From: an uncultured Eubacteriales bacterium
Lineage (GTDB): Bacteria > Bacillota_I > Bacilli_A > RF39 > UBA660
Direction: 5' to 3'
DNA length: 17,179 bases
NCBI GenBank assembly: GCA_900321645.1
Contig: ONWZ01000069.1
Location: 1 to 17,179, forward strand
Shown: one piece after another, positions 1 to 7,420 of the stretch
Numbering within the stretch: the first letter of the stretch is position 1
How the letters are laid out: each line of letters begins with the position of its first letter
Made by a program: the position numbers and the translations under genes
Notes under the pieces: generated by a model
What the model was told of the DNA's origin: nothing
Seen by the model: the letters and a program-made list of their open reading frames with translations, nothing else
Database searches by the model: none

Positions 1-179
1 CCAATTGTCTCAAAGACTCCTTGATCAGTAAAAATATCTTTTGTTTCAAAAATATTTATTGGACTAGTAAGTAATATTATGAATGTTAAAATAAACAAGA
101 ATCCTATAACACCAACTATTTTCATCCATTTATGAATATTGTTTTCAAAAACAATATCATCCTTTTTTAAATACTTCAT
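1..179 (-). CDS. Membrane protein of unknown function, 5' part only
   Basis: The gene starts with ATG at 179 and runs off the left edge after 59 codons, so only the N-terminus is seen. The visible part has a short charged cytoplasmic lead (MKYLKKDDIVFENNIHKWMK) and then one strong hydrophobic segment at about residues 21-38, followed by a hydrophilic stretch containing FETKDIF. This pattern suits a membrane protein whose first helix leads into an outside domain, but no family can be named. ATG was chosen because the upstream in-frame codons hold no other standard start before a stop at 204-206. The Shine-Dalgarno site is weak (GGGAT about 8 bases upstream). An extended -10 at 218-226 would drive it as a separate unit, since a terminator closes the gene before it. 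Confidence 0.6.
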   Translation of the reverse strand, partial: MKYLKKDDIVFENNIHKWMKIVGVIGFLFILTFIILLTSPINIFETKDIFTDQGVFETI

Positions 180-217
180 AATACCAATCCCAACATTATA
201 AACTTAAATTCATTTTA

Positions 218-226
218 ATTATAACA
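218..226 (-). promoter_or_regulatory. Extended -10 promoter for the partial membrane protein gene
   Basis: Read on the minus strand this is TGTTATAAT, a perfect extended -10. Transcription would begin near 211 and leave a leader of about 32 bases before the ATG at 179. A second TATAAT at 195-200 lies too close to the start codon to leave a normal leader. Confidence 0.5.
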
Positions 227-238
227 TTATTTAATAAG

Positions 239-265
239 AAAAAAAAGGCTATCATTAAACCTTTT
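239..265 (-). terminator. Rho-independent terminator closing miaB-ricA
   Basis: On the minus strand, AAAAGGTT and AGCCTTTT (one G-T pair) form a stem of about 8 pairs around a 7-base loop, followed by a run of eight T. The TAA stop codon of the ricA-like gene (257-255) sits inside the loop. Confidence 0.85.
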
Positions 266-581
266 CTTCAATATATTTTTCAATCATATTAGATGAAATT
301 GCTAATTCGTCATTTAATTCATTCATCTTATTCAAGTATTCTTGATATACTGGTTTATTATTTAAGATATCAGTCTTTTTCATAATTTCAAGATCAATTT
401 CTTTATATTTTTCATCACCAATATATTCTAAATATGTTGCTTGCTTTTCTAATTCTTTTATTTCTTCAATTTGTTCTTTTATTTCTTCATCTTTATCTAG
501 AATATTTTTAATTTTTAGATATTCTTTATACTCTTTTGAATTCTCTATTGAATTAAATAATGCTTCGAGTTTACTCTCCAC
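255..581 (-). CDS. ricA: YlbF/YmcA (RicA-like) family protein
   Basis: This 108-residue, almost wholly helical acidic protein matches the Com_YlbF family in pattern: an early SKEYKEY helix, a DKDEE turn, a coiled EIKELEKQ stretch, then NNKPVYQEYLNKMNELND. In Bacillus subtilis the gene directly after miaB is ymcA (ricA); RicA acts with RicF and RicT to aid mRNA processing by RNase Y. The same gene order here is the main reason for choosing ricA over its paralogue ylbF. The start is GTG at 581, overlapping the end of miaB by 11 bases, with GGTGA 8 bases upstream; no ATG occurs until residue 67. It is shorter than the Bacillus protein and has no cysteine, although Bacillus RicA and RicF use cysteines to hold iron-sulfur clusters. 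Family assignment is fairly firm, the exact paralogue less so. Confidence 0.68.
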   Translation of the reverse strand: MESKLEALFNSIENSKEYKEYLKIKNILDKDEEIKEQIEEIKELEKQATYLEYIGDEKYKEIDLEIMKKTDILNNKPVYQEYLNKMNELNDELAISSNMIEKYIEEKV

Positions 582-1986
582 TTGCTATTTCACCATCCAA
601 ACTCCATGTCTTAACTTCCGTAATTTTTACCGGAACAATTTTACCAAGCATTGTTTCATCACAATTAACATTAACTAATTTCATATTTGGAGTATATCCC
701 ATATATTTATTATCTTTATCACTTGGACCAATAATTAATACTTCATATACTTTATCTTTCATTTTTTGATTAGATTCTAAAGCATATTTATTGATTAATT
801 CATTTAATCTAGCTAATCTTGCTTTCTTTTCTTCCATACTTGTATCATCCTTCATTTTAGCCGCTGGTGTTCCCTCTCTTGGACTAAAAATAAAGGTATA
901 TGCCAAATCATATTTAACCCTATTTACAATATCTAATGTTTTTTCAAAATCTTCATTTGTTTCTCCTGGAAAGCCCACAATAATATCAGTCGTAATACTT
1001 ACATTAGGAATATTCTTTCTTAGTTTTTCAATAATTTCTAAATATTCTTTAATTGTGTATTTTCTTCCCATTAGTTTAAGAATTCTATCTGATCCTGATT
1101 GAATTGGTAAATGAATATATGGCATGATATTATCACATTTACTGATAACCTCGATCATTTTATCTGTAAAATCCCATGGATGACTAGTTACAAATCTAAT
1201 TCTAGGTATTCCGGTACTAGCAACTTCCCCTAGTAAATCAGCAAAATCATAATCATTATCAAAATCTTTCCCATATGCATTGACATTTTGACCAAGTAAT
1301 GTTACTTCTTGATATCCATTATTATATAGTTCTCTCACTTCATCAATAATATCTTCACTTTTACGACTCCGTTGTTTACCTCTCGTATAAGGAACAATAC
1401 AATAGGTACAGAATTTATCGCATCCATATTGAATATTGACCCATGCCGTATATTTAGAATCTCTCACTACTGGCAAATTTTCAATGACATTACCTTCGAT
1501 TGAATATACTTCACATACTTTACCTTTGTTCATATATTCAGATAAGTATTCTGGTATCTTGTGATAATTGTGTGTTCCACAAATAATATCGATCCATTTA
1601 TATTTATTTATTTTATTAACTAAGCCTTCTTCTTGCGCCATACAGCCACAAAATATGACAATAATATTGTCTTTTTCTTCTTTTAAATGTTTGATTCGTC
1701 CAAGCATACCTTCCGCTTTATTATGGGCATTTTCCCTAATGGCACAGGTATTGACAATAATAACATCGGCATTATCCATATCATCAGTCTTAGTATAGCC
1801 AATATCTTCCATAATACCTGAAATATATTCACTATCATGAACATTCATCTGACAACCATAAGTTAAAATAAGATATTGTTTATCTTTACCAATGTTTTCT
1901 AAATTGCTGGTATTATAATCATCATATAAGATTTTTACATTCTGCTTCGTTCTCTTTTTAGCATCGTTCATATTGGGTAAATTCAT
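571..1986 (-). CDS. miaB: tRNA-2-methylthio-N6-dimethylallyladenosine synthase MiaB
   Basis: MiaB is a radical-SAM methylthiotransferase that adds a methylthio group to N6-isopentenyl-A37 of tRNAs reading UNN codons. The 471-residue protein has the full family layout. The N-terminal MTTase domain begins at YGCQMNVHDSE, and its cluster cysteines are C45, C81 and C115. The radical SAM core carries C189-x3-C193-x2-C196 within YGCDKFCTYCIVPYTRG. HLPIQSGSDRILKLMGRKYT (292-311) is a MiaB hallmark, and a TRAM domain occupies about 403-467. Length is normal for Bacilli, which have a longer N-terminus than Escherichia coli. ATG at 1986 has GGGAAG upstream at good spacing. It heads a two-gene operon with the overlapping ricA-like gene, as in Bacillus. 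Sequence clearly separates it from the sibling enzymes MtaB and RimO. Confidence 0.96.
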   Translation of the reverse strand: MNLPNMNDAKKRTKQNVKILYDDYNTSNLENIGKDKQYLILTYGCQMNVHDSEYISGIMEDIGYTKTDDMDNADVIIVNTCAIRENAHNKAEGMLGRIKHLKEEKDNIIVIFCGCMAQEEGLVNKINKYKWIDIICGTHNYHKIPEYLSEYMNKGKVCEVYSIEGNVIENLPVVRDSKYTAWVNIQYGCDKFCTYCIVPYTRGKQRSRKSEDIIDEVRELYNNGYQEVTLLGQNVNAYGKDFDNDYDFADLLGEVASTGIPRIRFVTSHPWDFTDKMIEVISKCDNIMPYIHLPIQSGSDRILKLMGRKYTIKEYLEIIEKLRKNIPNVSITTDIIVGFPGETNEDFEKTLDIVNRVKYDLAYTFIFSPREGTPAAKMKDDTSMEEKKARLARLNELINKYALESNQKMKDKVYEVLIIGPSDKDNKYMGYTPNMKLVNVNCDETMLGKIVPVKITEVKTWSLDGEIASGE

Positions 1987-2009
1987 TTTTTCACTTCCCT
2001 GCTTAAAGT

Positions 2010-2038
2010 ATTATACAATAAAATATTTTTTTTGTATA
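2010..2038 (-). promoter_or_regulatory. Promoter for miaB-ricA
   Basis: On the minus strand, TATACA (2038-2033) and TATAAT (2015-2010) are separated by 17 bases, a good SigA-type promoter. It lacks the TGn extension seen at most other promoters here. The -35 lies right beside the T-tail of the preceding terminator. Confidence 0.6.
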
Positions 2039-2039
2039 G

Positions 2040-2062
2040 AAAAAAGACTATAAATATAGTCT
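2040..2062 (-). terminator. Terminator of the surface-protein operon
   Basis: On the minus strand, AGACTAT and ATAGTCT form a perfect 7-pair stem with a 4-base loop, followed by six T. The hairpin starts at the base directly after the TAG stop of the last surface-protein gene. Confidence 0.85.
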
Positions 2063-2941
2063 CTATTCTTGAATATCTTTTAGCATCTTTACGACATCAT
2101 TCATTTTAATAGTATTATTCTGATCATAATCAGCCGCTCTTAAATATGCTTCACCATTAATTACATCATGTTCAATTATATGACGAGATATTTTTCTGGC
2201 TCCATTAACGGATATATTTCCTTCGCCTAAAACATCACCAAGCATTGAAACTGTATACTCAACTGCTGTTCCATCACGATATGTAGTTCCCAATTTATAA
2301 CCCGTTGCTAGTGGATCAGTTGCCGCTATTATAGCATCACCATTAAATATATTCCATACGGCATTGGATGCAATATTAGCTAAGAAAACGTTTGCAGTTA
2401 TTGGGCAACTTAAACCATAGATAAGTAAAATTTCATCATCATATAAATAATTATTAATTGTTAAATAATCACTAAATGTTACCATCACAGGATCAGTAAT
2501 ATTTACTGTATTAACATCAACATCATAAAATTTCATGGATGATAACGATACTTGTTGGGTACTAGAAATTGATTCTTCTTTAATACTAACATCAAAAGTT
2601 GCGATTGTGAAATCTCCCTCTAAATCATCAATCCCTTCACCAGCAACTGTAACAATATCAATATCAACTGGTGAGGTGTTCGTAGTAATGTTACCATCAA
2701 AAGTTATAAAATTACTATTTAATGCAAAATTAGTAATACTAACATCATCGCTAAAACTCAATACACCATGAAAGCCGGTCACTACATCATCACTAGATGC
2801 CGCAATCGTACAACTTACTGTTCCCACGTCAGGTAAGCCATGATCATCACAAGTCATATTAACCGTAGCCGTTAAAGCAAAAACTTTTACTGGAAAGAAA
2901 ATTGTTAATATTAACACTATTAAAGCATATCCTTTTTTCAT
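2063..2941 (-). CDS. Secreted cohesin-like and dockerin-like protein (C)
   Basis: This 292-residue protein is probably exported and has no visible catalytic domain. Residues 1-22 form a signal peptide (lysines, hydrophobic core, VFA before the likely cut). Residues 24-160 form a beta-rich domain resembling cohesin modules, opening with C31 and C44 in the same arrangement as the two upstream proteins. Residues 157-234 resemble the segment just before the dockerin of protein B (both begin SDYL/SEYL and end in EYT-S followed by a G). Residues 234-288 look like a two-repeat dockerin: LGDVLGEGNISVNGARKI and AADYDQNNTIKMNDVV, each with spaced Asp/Asn as in calcium loops. Its ATG shares one base with the upstream stop (TAATG), with GGAGGTGG just ahead, so it is translationally linked. 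It is the last gene of the operon. Domain calls rest on pattern alone. Confidence 0.72.
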   Translation of the reverse strand: MKKGYALIVLILTIFFPVKVFALTATVNMTCDDHGLPDVGTVSCTIAASSDDVVTGFHGVLSFSDDVSITNFALNSNFITFDGNITTNTSPVDIDIVTVAGEGIDDLEGDFTIATFDVSIKEESISSTQQVSLSSMKFYDVDVNTVNITDPVMVTFSDYLTINNYLYDDEILLIYGLSCPITANVFLANIASNAVWNIFNGDAIIAATDPLATGYKLGTTYRDGTAVEYTVSMLGDVLGEGNISVNGARKISRHIIEHDVINGEAYLRAADYDQNNTIKMNDVVKMLKDIQE

Positions 2942-4572
2942 TATTCCACCTCCAATGTATCTATTTTTCCTTTAAAGAAACGATATAGTCGAATGACATC
3001 ATCCAAGCCAATCGCTCCGTCATTATTAATATCGCCGGCTAGTAAGAATTCATTTTCAAGTAATCGTCTTCCTTTTAAATGACGATAAAGTAAGATAACA
3101 TCGGCTAAACTTACATCAACTTCACTATCCAAGCAACCGACTACTGATATTGTATATTCAATTGGTTCTCCACCAATCGTAACCACTAATTTATCGCCAG
3201 TCTTAAGTTTATAATCATTACCTACTTGAACATCGTCTTCTTTCATTCCATATACACCGTTGGTTTCTATTTTGTTAATTAAATCTTCATAAGTAGTATT
3301 GATACTTAATCGTTTAATAGTTTTAGTAATATCATCAACTACAAGTTCATCATCAAAAATTAAATATTCTGATTGGAATGTATAATCTGCTAATTCACTA
3401 CTACTATAGTAAATTTTTAAATGATTATCATTACTTACTAGTATATCTTCATCAACTATTTCATCACCATTACCATCAAACATTTTAGCGGTCACACCAT
3501 TTAGCGTAACTTGATGCATAAAGTTGCCGACAGATATTTCCTCAGAAAGCAAAATTTTATCATCTACGACTGTATGTCCATCAATTTCAAAATTAATGAT
3601 ATTAATTGATTTAATAACTTCATCGACATATTTTATTTCCAAAGTATTACCATTAGCATTATATGAAAGATTTTCTTCCAAAGCTGGTAGATTACTAATT
3701 GCCATACTTATATTATTTGATCCCGTATAGATATAATTATTTTCTTCATTGTATTGATAAACGCTATTTTCTAAGACAAAATTATAATCACGATATATAC
3801 TAATTGTATATGTTTCTGAAGTAACACCATCTTCAGCCGTTACAATATATTGATAAACATTCGTACCATAATGTAATGGTAAAGCCCCAATTATCGCACT
3901 TCCGCCAAGTGTTGCATTATTATCATTTAACGTAGCACTAATATTAACTTCACTAACATCGGCACTAACTTCCGCAGCATATTCAAAGATATTGCTATTA
4001 AATTGTTTATCTAATGATACATCTGTAATAACGATATTACTTAATGTGGCATCATTATTTTTAATTCTAATACTAGTTTGAACATCTGCTAATGATTCCA
4101 TATTATAATCCTCATCACAAAGTTCAATATTTATTAATTTTACCGTATAATTTGTTCCTGGAACAACATCCCCAGGCAATGTTACATCAAGCGCCCCAAT
4201 TACATATTCACTTTCCATTAATGAAGATGCAACCATCGCAAATCCATTTTCTGTTTCGGTATTGAAACAAGGATCTCCGTTTCCATCAACGCATTGTGGA
4301 TTAATCGTAAAATCATAACTTCCACCATGCTCAAGATCATAATTAGCATTAACCGAATAATAACTTTTCGCTACTGGCGATAAAGTTAAACTACAAGTAA
4401 CTGTTTCACTTGCTACGGCTGTTTCAGGACATGTAATACTTAATGATGTTGTATTTAAACTAAATGTTCCTTTGTGTTCCAATTTAGGAAATACACCAAT
4501 TAATAAGAATAGCGCCACAGCAATAACAATAATTAAATATCTTTTTTTGATAAACCCAATTGTTTTTTTCAT
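2941..4572 (-). CDS. Membrane-anchored cohesin-like, cadherin-like and dockerin protein (B)
   Basis: This 543-residue protein is predicted to lie mostly outside the cell. Residues 1-11 are basic and 12-28 hydrophobic; no clear signal-peptidase site follows, so the segment may stay as an anchor. Residues 42-170 resemble a cohesin module, with the shared C48 and C60. Residues 173-260 match cadherin-like beta-sandwich domains (ATLSNIVI, FEYAAEV, AEDGVTSETYTISI). Residues 279-400 and 401-478 look like two copies of an uncharacterised module, the second shared with protein C. The C-terminus is a dockerin: repeat 1 at 477-501 has a degraded calcium loop (VVGCLDSEVDVSLADVILLY), while repeat 2 (AGDINNDGAIGLDDVIRLYR, 512-531) is canonical. 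The start overlaps the upstream stop as ATGA, with AAGGTGA ahead. No enzyme domain is visible, so a structural or adhesive role is likelier than hydrolysis. Confidence 0.78.
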   Translation of the reverse strand: MKKTIGFIKKRYLIIVIAVALFLLIGVFPKLEHKGTFSLNTTSLSITCPETAVASETVTCSLTLSPVAKSYYSVNANYDLEHGGSYDFTINPQCVDGNGDPCFNTETENGFAMVASSLMESEYVIGALDVTLPGDVVPGTNYTVKLINIELCDEDYNMESLADVQTSIRIKNNDATLSNIVITDVSLDKQFNSNIFEYAAEVSADVSEVNISATLNDNNATLGGSAIIGALPLHYGTNVYQYIVTAEDGVTSETYTISIYRDYNFVLENSVYQYNEENNYIYTGSNNISMAISNLPALEENLSYNANGNTLEIKYVDEVIKSINIINFEIDGHTVVDDKILLSEEISVGNFMHQVTLNGVTAKMFDGNGDEIVDEDILVSNDNHLKIYYSSSELADYTFQSEYLIFDDELVVDDITKTIKRLSINTTYEDLINKIETNGVYGMKEDDVQVGNDYKLKTGDKLVVTIGGEPIEYTISVVGCLDSEVDVSLADVILLYRHLKGRRLLENEFLLAGDINNDGAIGLDDVIRLYRFFKGKIDTLEVE

Positions 4573-5468
4573 TTTTTCTTCACCTTACTTCTAATTATTC
4601 TAATAATATTTATAATTATTACACCACTTATAATTGCAATAAATAGCCATTTATAATCTTTTTTTTCTTTTTGAGTTTCAATATTAATAACATACTCCTG
4701 GCTTTCATTATTTGCTGAGGTAACTTTTATTGTTATTGCACTACCATCTTTAAGATTATTATTTCCAATAATTTGATATTTAGCAGTACTATCTTCAAGT
4801 GTTGGCGTAATCTGCAACTTCTTTTCACTACCAATAATCAAAGTATATTCAAAAACATCTTTATAAAATTCTAATTCATAATTCTTAATTTGAATATCAA
4901 CTAAATACTTACTACTAATTACCGGTTCTTCAGATGTATTATCATTTTTCTGAGTTGGTTTTTCATTCTCTTTCGTTGTCGTTACTTCTGCTTCAGAATT
5001 AGCTTTTTTCGTTGTGGTATTTTCGACCTTTTTAGTAGTTGTCGTCACCACTTCACTAGTTTTTATTTGCTTTGAAATGGCTGGTATTTGAACTGGCTTA
5101 ACATTATCATCATAAAGAATAATTGAGCTAAGCAATAGTGTTCCCGAATCTTCTTTCATTCGCAACTTAACATCACATATTTTAAAATCATCTTTAAATG
5201 TATCTGCCGTAAAAAGTTTTATGTCTCCCTTTTCGCCATCGCCTTGCCAATTATTACTATCGACGACGACCGATAGTAATTCAACTGAAGATGAAACACT
5301 TAATTTCATATCAATACCAGTTACTCCCGATACACTATTACCATTCAAAGAACATACAAATTCTTTATTAAGCTCAATGCTATCTGGGCATTTAATAGTG
5401 ATACTACCGGCAAAGATAATTGAAGGAAAAAGGAGTAGTCCACAAATCAGCAATATTTTTTTATACAT
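4569..5468 (-). CDS. Membrane-anchored cohesin-like surface protein (A)
   Basis: First gene of the surface operon, 299 residues. Residues 1-20 are a signal peptide (SIIFA before the cut). Residues 22-130 form a cohesin-like beta domain (C27, C39, then VSGVTGIDMKLSVSSSVELL). Residues 138-185 are a Thr/Lys/Glu linker with repeated TTTTKK, TTTKK and TTTKE blocks, suited to crossing a cell coat and to O-glycosylation. Residues 186-265 resemble a cadherin-like sandwich domain (FYKDVFEYTLII, ESQEYVINIE). A helix at about 273-292 followed by a basic tail ending KVKKK makes it a type I membrane protein. It has no dockerin. ATG at 5468 is preferred over an in-frame GTG at 5483 because GGAGAGG lies 6 bases before the ATG, while nothing suitable precedes the GTG. 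It ends in TGA, overlapping the next start. Confidence 0.76.
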   Translation of the reverse strand: MYKKILLICGLLLFPSIIFAGSITIKCPDSIELNKEFVCSLNGNSVSGVTGIDMKLSVSSSVELLSVVVDSNNWQGDGEKGDIKLFTADTFKDDFKICDVKLRMKEDSGTLLLSSIILYDDNVKPVQIPAISKQIKTSEVVTTTTKKVENTTTKKANSEAEVTTTKENEKPTQKNDNTSEEPVISSKYLVDIQIKNYELEFYKDVFEYTLIIGSEKKLQITPTLEDSTAKYQIIGNNNLKDGSAITIKVTSANNESQEYVINIETQKEKKDYKWLFIAIISGVIIINIIRIIRSKVKKK

Positions 5469-5474
5469 ATTATC

Positions 5475-5485
5475 CCTCTCCACCT
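5475..5485 (-). promoter_or_regulatory. Ribosome binding site deciding the start of protein A
   Basis: The minus strand reads AGGTGGAGAGG, ending 6 bases before the ATG at 5468. The competing GTG at 5483 falls inside this element, which rules it out as the main start. Confidence 0.7.
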
Positions 5486-5494
5486 ACTATATAT

Positions 5495-5523
5495 ATCATA
5501 ACAAAAAATTAACAAAAAGTAAA
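5495..5523 (-). promoter_or_regulatory. Promoter of the surface-protein operon
   Basis: On the minus strand, TTTACT (5523-5518), a 17-base T-rich spacer and TATGAT (5500-5495). TGT precedes the hexamer, making an extended -10. The transcript would begin about 20 bases before the ATG and cover all three genes down to the stem-loop at 2040-2062. Confidence 0.55.
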
Positions 5524-5538
5524 CAATATAATTATAAG

Positions 5539-5562
5539 AAAAAAGCGCAATTAATGTGCTTT
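5539..5562 (-). terminator. Terminator downstream of lepA
   Basis: On the minus strand, AAAGCAC and GCGCTTT pair around ATTAATT with one A-C mismatch, followed by six T. It lies 11 bases after the lepA stop and about 15 bases upstream of the -35 of the next operon. Confidence 0.7.
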
Positions 5563-5573
5563 ATAATTTATTA

Positions 5574-7373
5574 CTAATTATCCTTCTCAATACCATCCGC
5601 TTTTAATACTGATAAAAAGGCTTCTTTGGGAATATCGACCCTTCCAATTGTTTTCATCTTCTTTTTACCTTCTTTTTGCTTTTCTAATAGTTTTCTTTTT
5701 CTAGTAATATCACCACCATAGCATTTTGCTAAGACATCTTTTCGCATAGCTTTAATATCACTACGAGCAATTACCTTACTGCCAATTACCGCCTGAACGG
5801 GTACCTCAAATAATTGTCTAGGAATTATTTCTTTTAAATTATCGACAATTACTCTTCCCCTTTTATAAGCAAAATCTTTGTGGACAATAACTGAAAGAGC
5901 ATCGACGACTTCACCATTTAGCATAATATCCATTTTAACTAAATCGCTTTCTTTATAACCTATTATTTCATAATCAAATGAAGCATATCCCTTCGTATAG
6001 CTCTTTAATTTGTCAAAAAAATCATAAACAATTTCTGATAACGGAATTTCATAATGAATATTTACCCTTGTCGTATCAATATACTCGGTACTAATATATG
6101 TGCCTCTTTTTTCTTGACACAGTTCCATAATTGAACCAATATATTCATTTGGAACATAAATATTAGTTTTAATATATGGTTCTTCAATTGAATTTATCTT
6201 AACTTTAGGCGGAAATTCACTCGGATTATCAACATATATTAAAGTTCCATCGGTTAATCCGATCTTATAAATAACTGATGGTGCTGTTGCAATAATATCA
6301 ACATTAAATTCTCGTTCAATTCGCTCCATAATAATATCTAAGTGCAATAAACCTAAAAAGCCCGTTCTAAAACCGAATCCTAGCGTTTGAGACGTTTCTG
6401 GTTCAAATGATAATGAAGCATCGTTTAGTTTTAATTTTTCTAGTGCTTCCCTCAGATTAGGATATTTTTTACTATCGATTGGATATATTCCACAAAAGAC
6501 CATTGGTTTTAATACTTTATATCCAGGAAGTCCATCTAAGCATGGATTACTGGTCGAAGTTATCGTATCTCCTACTCTTACACTATCAATTGATTTTATG
6601 CTAGCACATAAAAAACCCACTTCGCCAGCTGATAGTGTCTTAACATTTTCTTTTTTGGGCATATGATAACCAAGTTCTGTTACCTGATAATTATCACCAG
6701 TCGTAAACATTTTAATACTATCACCGACACTGACGCTACCGCTAATCACTCTAATCAACGAAACAACTCCTAAATATGAATCAAAATAACTATCAAAAAT
6801 TAAGCATCTTAACTTATCGTCATAATCAATTTTAGGAGCAGGAATTCTTTCGACAATTGCCTCTATTAACTCCGGAATACCTTGTCCAGTTTTGGCTGAC
6901 GTCAGCAATATTTCTTCTTCTTTGAAACCAAACATTTTATTAAGTTCACTTATTCTTTTAGGAATATCAGCACTAGGTAAATCAATCTTATTAATAACTG
7001 GTATTATTTCTAAATTGTTTTCCATCGCTAGATAAATATTGGATAACGTTTGTGCCTCAATTCCTTGAGCGGCATCGACAATCAAAACAGCTCCTTCACA
7101 AGCAGCCATACTTCTACTCACTTCATAAGTAAAATCGACATGTCCAGGAGTATCAATTAGATTAATAATATAATCTTTATATTTTAATCTAACCGCATTT
7201 AATTTAATTGTTATGCCTCGTTCTCTTTCGAGATCCATATTATCTAATATTTGATCCTTCATTTCTCGTTTATCAATTGCTCCCGTATATTCCAAAATAC
7301 GATCAGCTAAAGTACTTTTACCATGATCAATATGGGCAATAATGCAAAAGTTTCTTATTTTAGTTATATCCAT
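5574..7373 (-). CDS. lepA: Elongation factor 4 (LepA)
   Basis: LepA is a ribosome-bound GTPase related to EF-G, linked to back-translocation of stalled ribosomes and to initiation or assembly. From ATG at 7373 the protein has 599 residues, the usual length. The GTPase motifs are complete: AHIDHGKS (13-20), DTPGH (74-78), NKID (128-131) and SAK (159-161), with RGITIK as switch I. The C-terminus is the LepA-specific domain (YGGDITRKRKLLEKQKEGKKKMK), which sets it apart from EF-G, BipA and TetM. A longer frame could begin at TTG at 7394, but the ATG has GAGGA 8 bases upstream and fits the conserved family start just before IRNFCIIAHIDHGKS. It has its own promoter and terminator, so it is a single-gene unit, not coupled to hemN or dnaK genes as in some Bacilli. 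Confidence 0.97.
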   Translation of the reverse strand: MDITKIRNFCIIAHIDHGKSTLADRILEYTGAIDKREMKDQILDNMDLERERGITIKLNAVRLKYKDYIINLIDTPGHVDFTYEVSRSMAACEGAVLIVDAAQGIEAQTLSNIYLAMENNLEIIPVINKIDLPSADIPKRISELNKMFGFKEEEILLTSAKTGQGIPELIEAIVERIPAPKIDYDDKLRCLIFDSYFDSYLGVVSLIRVISGSVSVGDSIKMFTTGDNYQVTELGYHMPKKENVKTLSAGEVGFLCASIKSIDSVRVGDTITSTSNPCLDGLPGYKVLKPMVFCGIYPIDSKKYPNLREALEKLKLNDASLSFEPETSQTLGFGFRTGFLGLLHLDIIMERIEREFNVDIIATAPSVIYKIGLTDGTLIYVDNPSEFPPKVKINSIEEPYIKTNIYVPNEYIGSIMELCQEKRGTYISTEYIDTTRVNIHYEIPLSEIVYDFFDKLKSYTKGYASFDYEIIGYKESDLVKMDIMLNGEVVDALSVIVHKDFAYKRGRVIVDNLKEIIPRQLFEVPVQAVIGSKVIARSDIKAMRKDVLAKCYGGDITRKRKLLEKQKEGKKKMKTIGRVDIPKEAFLSVLKADGIEKDN

Positions 7374-7381
7374 AATATTCG

Positions 7382-7386
7382 TCCTC
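7382..7386 (-). promoter_or_regulatory. Ribosome binding site of lepA
   Basis: GAGGA on the minus strand, 8 bases before the ATG at 7373. It fixes the lepA start and excludes the upstream TTG at 7394. Confidence 0.7.
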
Positions 7387-7393
7387 ACTAACA

Positions 7394-7402
7394 ATTATAA
7401 CA
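7394..7402 (-). promoter_or_regulatory. Extended -10 promoter of lepA
   Basis: The minus strand reads TGTTATAAT. No clear -35 is visible, and the region where it would lie runs toward the preceding terminator. Transcription would begin near 7387, leaving a leader of only about 14 bases that is almost filled by the ribosome binding site. Confidence 0.55.
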
Positions 7403-7420
7403 TATTAGTAATATTTTATA

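Noticed and set aside
5028..5060. Short repeats in the Thr-rich linker as a possible CRISPR or mobile repeat
   Set aside because: The repetition comes from Thr-Lys codons in the protein linker, with no constant unit and spacer lengths.
5469..5483. GTG start adding five residues to surface protein A
   Set aside because: The GTG lies inside the AGGTGGAGAGG ribosome binding site, which is well spaced for the ATG at 5468.
5221..5577. Plus-strand reading frame of 118 codons opposite protein A
   Set aside because: It is a shadow of the minus-strand gene, crosses the surface-operon promoter and the lepA terminator, and shows no domain pattern or ribosome binding site.
7374..7394. Longer lepA from a TTG at 7394
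   Set aside because: The TTG overlaps the predicted -10, and the ATG at 7373 has GAGGA at good spacing and gives the family's normal N-terminus.
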